From Onchidella celtica (Eukaryota > Mollusca > Gastropoda > Systellommatophora > Onchidiidae): 64,000 nucleotides of DNA. Shown one piece after another: positions 58,456-64,000 of this stretch. Both the position numbers and the translations under genes were made by a program. The DNA is taken from positions 48,225,601 through 48,289,600 of the forward strand of contig OZ007569.1 in the NCBI GenBank assembly GCA_963931925.1. Reading direction: 5' to 3'. Each line of letters opens with the position of its first letter. The first letter of the stretch is position 1. A model generated the notes under the pieces. The model worked only from the letters and a program-made list of their open reading frames with translations. It ran no database searches and was not told where the DNA came from.

Positions 58456-61400
58456 TTTGGAATCAACATAAATTGATATTGTACCCTTACTCAAAACAGA
58501 ATTTACCGTAATGCCAAGTTGTCTCCTCGTCCTGCGACGGAACTATAGCTTGTGGTAGAAATAGTAGCAAATTGAATAACAAGAACAATGAATATGTCGC
58601 GGCAAGTCATACGCACCGAGTAAAATAAGAGCGGCATTAACCTTTGTGTTCAATTAGGCCTACATCGCCAATGTATAAATTTGTATTAATGACTTGATGA
58701 AACCATACAGTAAGCCACAAAGGTAAAAGGCCATCACTGTTTTAATCGTAACGTTTGTGTATCAGCTTGGTTTGTTACTGACCTCTTCGTGGCCTGAGGA
58801 CTGGCGATGAATCTAGAATTAGCAACAGCTAGTTTTACTCAGTGATTCTAATATTTTTTTCAATGTAAACTGCTACAATTATTTTCCGTTTCCACACAAG
58901 TATCTGTCCCATGAAACCGTGGGTCCCCATCCAGGATTTGGGGACCACATAATATACACTACATTAATTATGTATTTTATGGCCTAAAATTATTTATTTT
59001 TATTTGTAGGGAACCGTGGACAGTAATTTTATTATTCTGGCCAGTTTCTTTGGCGATATTTCACAGATCCCACGGTTAACATGATCTTGTCATTGGTCAT
59101 GGGTTGGGTTGGTGCCAAAGGATAGTAAGTGACCAGATCCTTGCCTTATTGTCGTTATCATAAGTTCACGTGGAGTGGATGAAATATGCGGGAGGAGTGG
59201 GGGGGGGGGCAACTTATCATGACATTTGGAATGGGGTGTGTTTGGACAAGGCAATTAGTCTTCACAGTGACCCACTTCACAGTTTTCTCCCTGTTTATCC
59301 TTCGCGGTCTCTGAGATAGTGATTAATTCAGACTCTCAGGAACAATGACCCCCCGTGCTTGACGAGGAAGGAGACACGTTGAAACAACTGTCAGCGTTTC
59401 AGATCATGTCCCTGAATCATGGCGATAAGACCGACGCGATTTTGCTCGACATTACTTAGACGGTCATGCAAAAGGCCAACGATAACGACAGTTTAAAAAA
59501 AAAAAAAAGGCCAAAACTAGGACAAAAATTAGATCATTCCGAGTTATTTTATATATGCAGACTAATCCGCCAGGCTCACAATATTATTAATATATTCTAT
59601 TATTGTTACATTTTGACTGTTCGACTTTCTCTCTGTACCGGTACAAGCTAAGTGGTACTTTGGAAAAAGAAAAAACGTGGCTATGCATATTCATAGCCTA
59701 TCAACATCGAATTTTCCTGCTGCCATTGAAACAACACAAGAATACATCGTGCATACAAGCCTTCATGGGGAGAATTTATTTTCTCGGGGCAGTCTGGGAA
59801 TACAATGGAGGGGAGGAGAAAGATGTGAAGTTATCTTGTCATTATTATCAATGTTTCCATGGCCAAAATGTCCAATGTCAAAGATGCTGAAAGAATAAAA
59901 TGATGTTGAAATTTTACGCTACCCAGAAAAGTAATATGTAGAAGCTCGATTTTGTCAGCTCTCCTAGATGATAAATAAAACAACAACATTATTTCTTCCT
60001 CCAATTAAGTACCGGTAGGCTACCTAGACTACACTTTACACTCAGACAATACCAAATGTTATAGTCCCGTTATATCTTGCCGTACGCCACAATATTTTCG
60101 GTTTTCACCGAAAACGGACAGTTTGGGTTTCCATGAAAAGTTGCCTGCCATTTATTTCGCTCTAAAATATATACCGGTAATTTATGGTCATAGGTGACAC
60201 AGTAACCCACATCAAATAATAATAATGCGCCCCCCCCCCCCAACCCCCCGGTCAGGTAAAATGACGGAAAGTAAACAAATAAATAAAATCCTAATTTTAA
60301 CAGTTTTGTCGGATTGAGAAGGCTAGTGATCCCCCCTCCTCCCCCCCCCTTAACATTTGTTTCTTCTATGGTAGTATTTTTTATATATACATGTACATAC
60401 ATGTACCCGGTATTTACATTATATATATGTATAATTATATATTATTATATATATAATAAATTTTTTTTTGGTTATAATATTTTGAATTTGAATATCAATA
60501 GAGAGACTTCTCTATGGTTTCTGGTTTGATGAGCCTAAGCTGCTCGTTGTTCAGACCACAAACAGAACAGTGGGTCTTAAATTGCTGCCCTTTTGGGGCC
60601 TGTGCGGCCAGAGGGGTTTACTTGCATGATCTGACCCTCGCAGGCCAGATTTCTATACATAGGGGTTAATGCTGCCGTTTTAAAAAGCTTCAAAGGTGGA
60701 AAAGGACAGATGCAAATCACCTATGAGGGGAAATGGAAAAGGGGAGGGTGTCCTGTTGTTTAATTAGGTTAGTCAAATGGCTTTCACTGTTCACTCTCAC
60801 AAACCATTCGTAACTCAAGGCCTAATTCATGTCGGCTTTAGTATTTTATTTATGTCTGATTCAATTAGGTTAACTGAATGCTGGCGCTACCACATGCTTT
60901 GGTCTTTACACTACCTTTGCTCCCATGCCAAATGTTATTCAGGGACGGACAATTCATAACATTTTAAGCTAACATTAAGTTTTAATGTTATATCCGAGAA
61001 CCCGAGCAATAAGTATAGTAATTAAGTTTGAACCGAGATATCATATTTCATTATTTGGAACCGGCTTTATAATTATATTTTGTTTGTTCCATCTCCCAGC
61101 CAGTTTTGACCTTTCGTGGCATTCATTTCCGTTGCGGAGGGTAAACCAAACTGTTTAAGTGTTCCACGTACTAGAATCAAGACTGCATTTATTATTTTGG
61201 GTTTTATTGTAATGAATAAAGAGAAGTTTACCCGCAAGGCTATTTCAATGAGATTTCTCGATTGTGTCCCTTGCAAAGGAAGTGACGTTTCTTTGACCTG
61301 GTTGCAAACATCAACATGGCCTTAACGGGGTTTTAACGGAGTGAGAGCTCTGCTCAGTTCTGGCGTTATAGTAGAACTCGGATCGACTGGCGCTCTGTCA

Positions 61401-61533
61401 TTATCGAACAATTTTGCTCGTAGAAACTTTCAAATTATAATGCTTTTATATTCACATAAAATCGTCATCACGAACAAAGAGCAGGGGTAAACAGGCCTAT
61501 AATGACTGTGTTTTCTTCGAAAGTGGATCTTCA
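58456..61533. other. Intergenic, upstream of EGLN
   Basis: Gene-poor. Contains poly-G (59199-59210), poly-A (59493-59507), two poly-C tracts (60230-60242, 60340-60349) and a (TA)n stretch at 60418-60460. The EGLN promoter should lie near its right end. A CRE-like TGACGT occurs at 61281, but nothing decides the transcription start. Confidence 0.5.

Positions 61534-64000
<2,467 letters not shown>

Overview
This is a window of animal nuclear DNA. Its genes have short exons, GT-AG introns and no operons, and repeats fill much of the space between exons. The gene set (innexin, fused EPRS, EGLN-type HIF prolyl hydroxylase), the RTE and Ty3-like retroelements and the abundance of the palindrome TACATGTA fit a lophotrochozoan, most likely a mollusc and perhaps a gastropod. 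That assignment is inference.

Layout. (1) 2-1027, + strand: 3' part of an RTE-type non-LTR retrotransposon. (2) 1211-37033, - strand: EPRS, the bifunctional glutamyl/prolyl-tRNA synthetase. I reconstructed 32 coding exons (4643 nt, 1547 codons plus 2 nt) that stay in one frame with GT-AG borders. The order is GST-like domain, GluRS, five WHEP domains, ProRS. The last roughly 110 residues lie beyond the left edge. (3) 14610-15794, + strand: an innexin nested antisense inside the 10.5 kb EPRS intron 22, with its main coding exon uninterrupted. (4) 37034-47125: EPRS promoter (ETS-like site) followed by gene-poor sequence with dispersed repeats and microsatellites. (5) 47126-54354: an LTR retrotransposon on the - strand with 1240-bp LTRs, a GTGAT target duplication, a tRNA-Pro-type primer site and a polypurine tract. 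Its domain order is gag, protease, integrase, RT, RNase H, and it carries two internal deletions. (6) 54360-61533: gene-poor sequence with a tRNA-derived SINE head. (7) 61534 to the right edge, + strand: first two coding exons of an EGLN/PHD hydroxylase (MYND finger plus the start of the dioxygenase domain).

EPRS introns hold four elements flanked by TTAA. Two of them are copies of one family made of tandem units of about 43 bp, each with a short palindrome. Intron 19 holds a decayed DNA-transposon-like unit with inverted ends. EPRS charges tRNA with Glu and Pro, the innexin would form gap junctions or hemichannels, and EGLN would hydroxylate HIF-alpha under normal oxygen. I see no sign that the three act together. 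The most novel-looking items are the rearranged, internally deleted but very recent LTR element and the palindrome-array TTAA elements.
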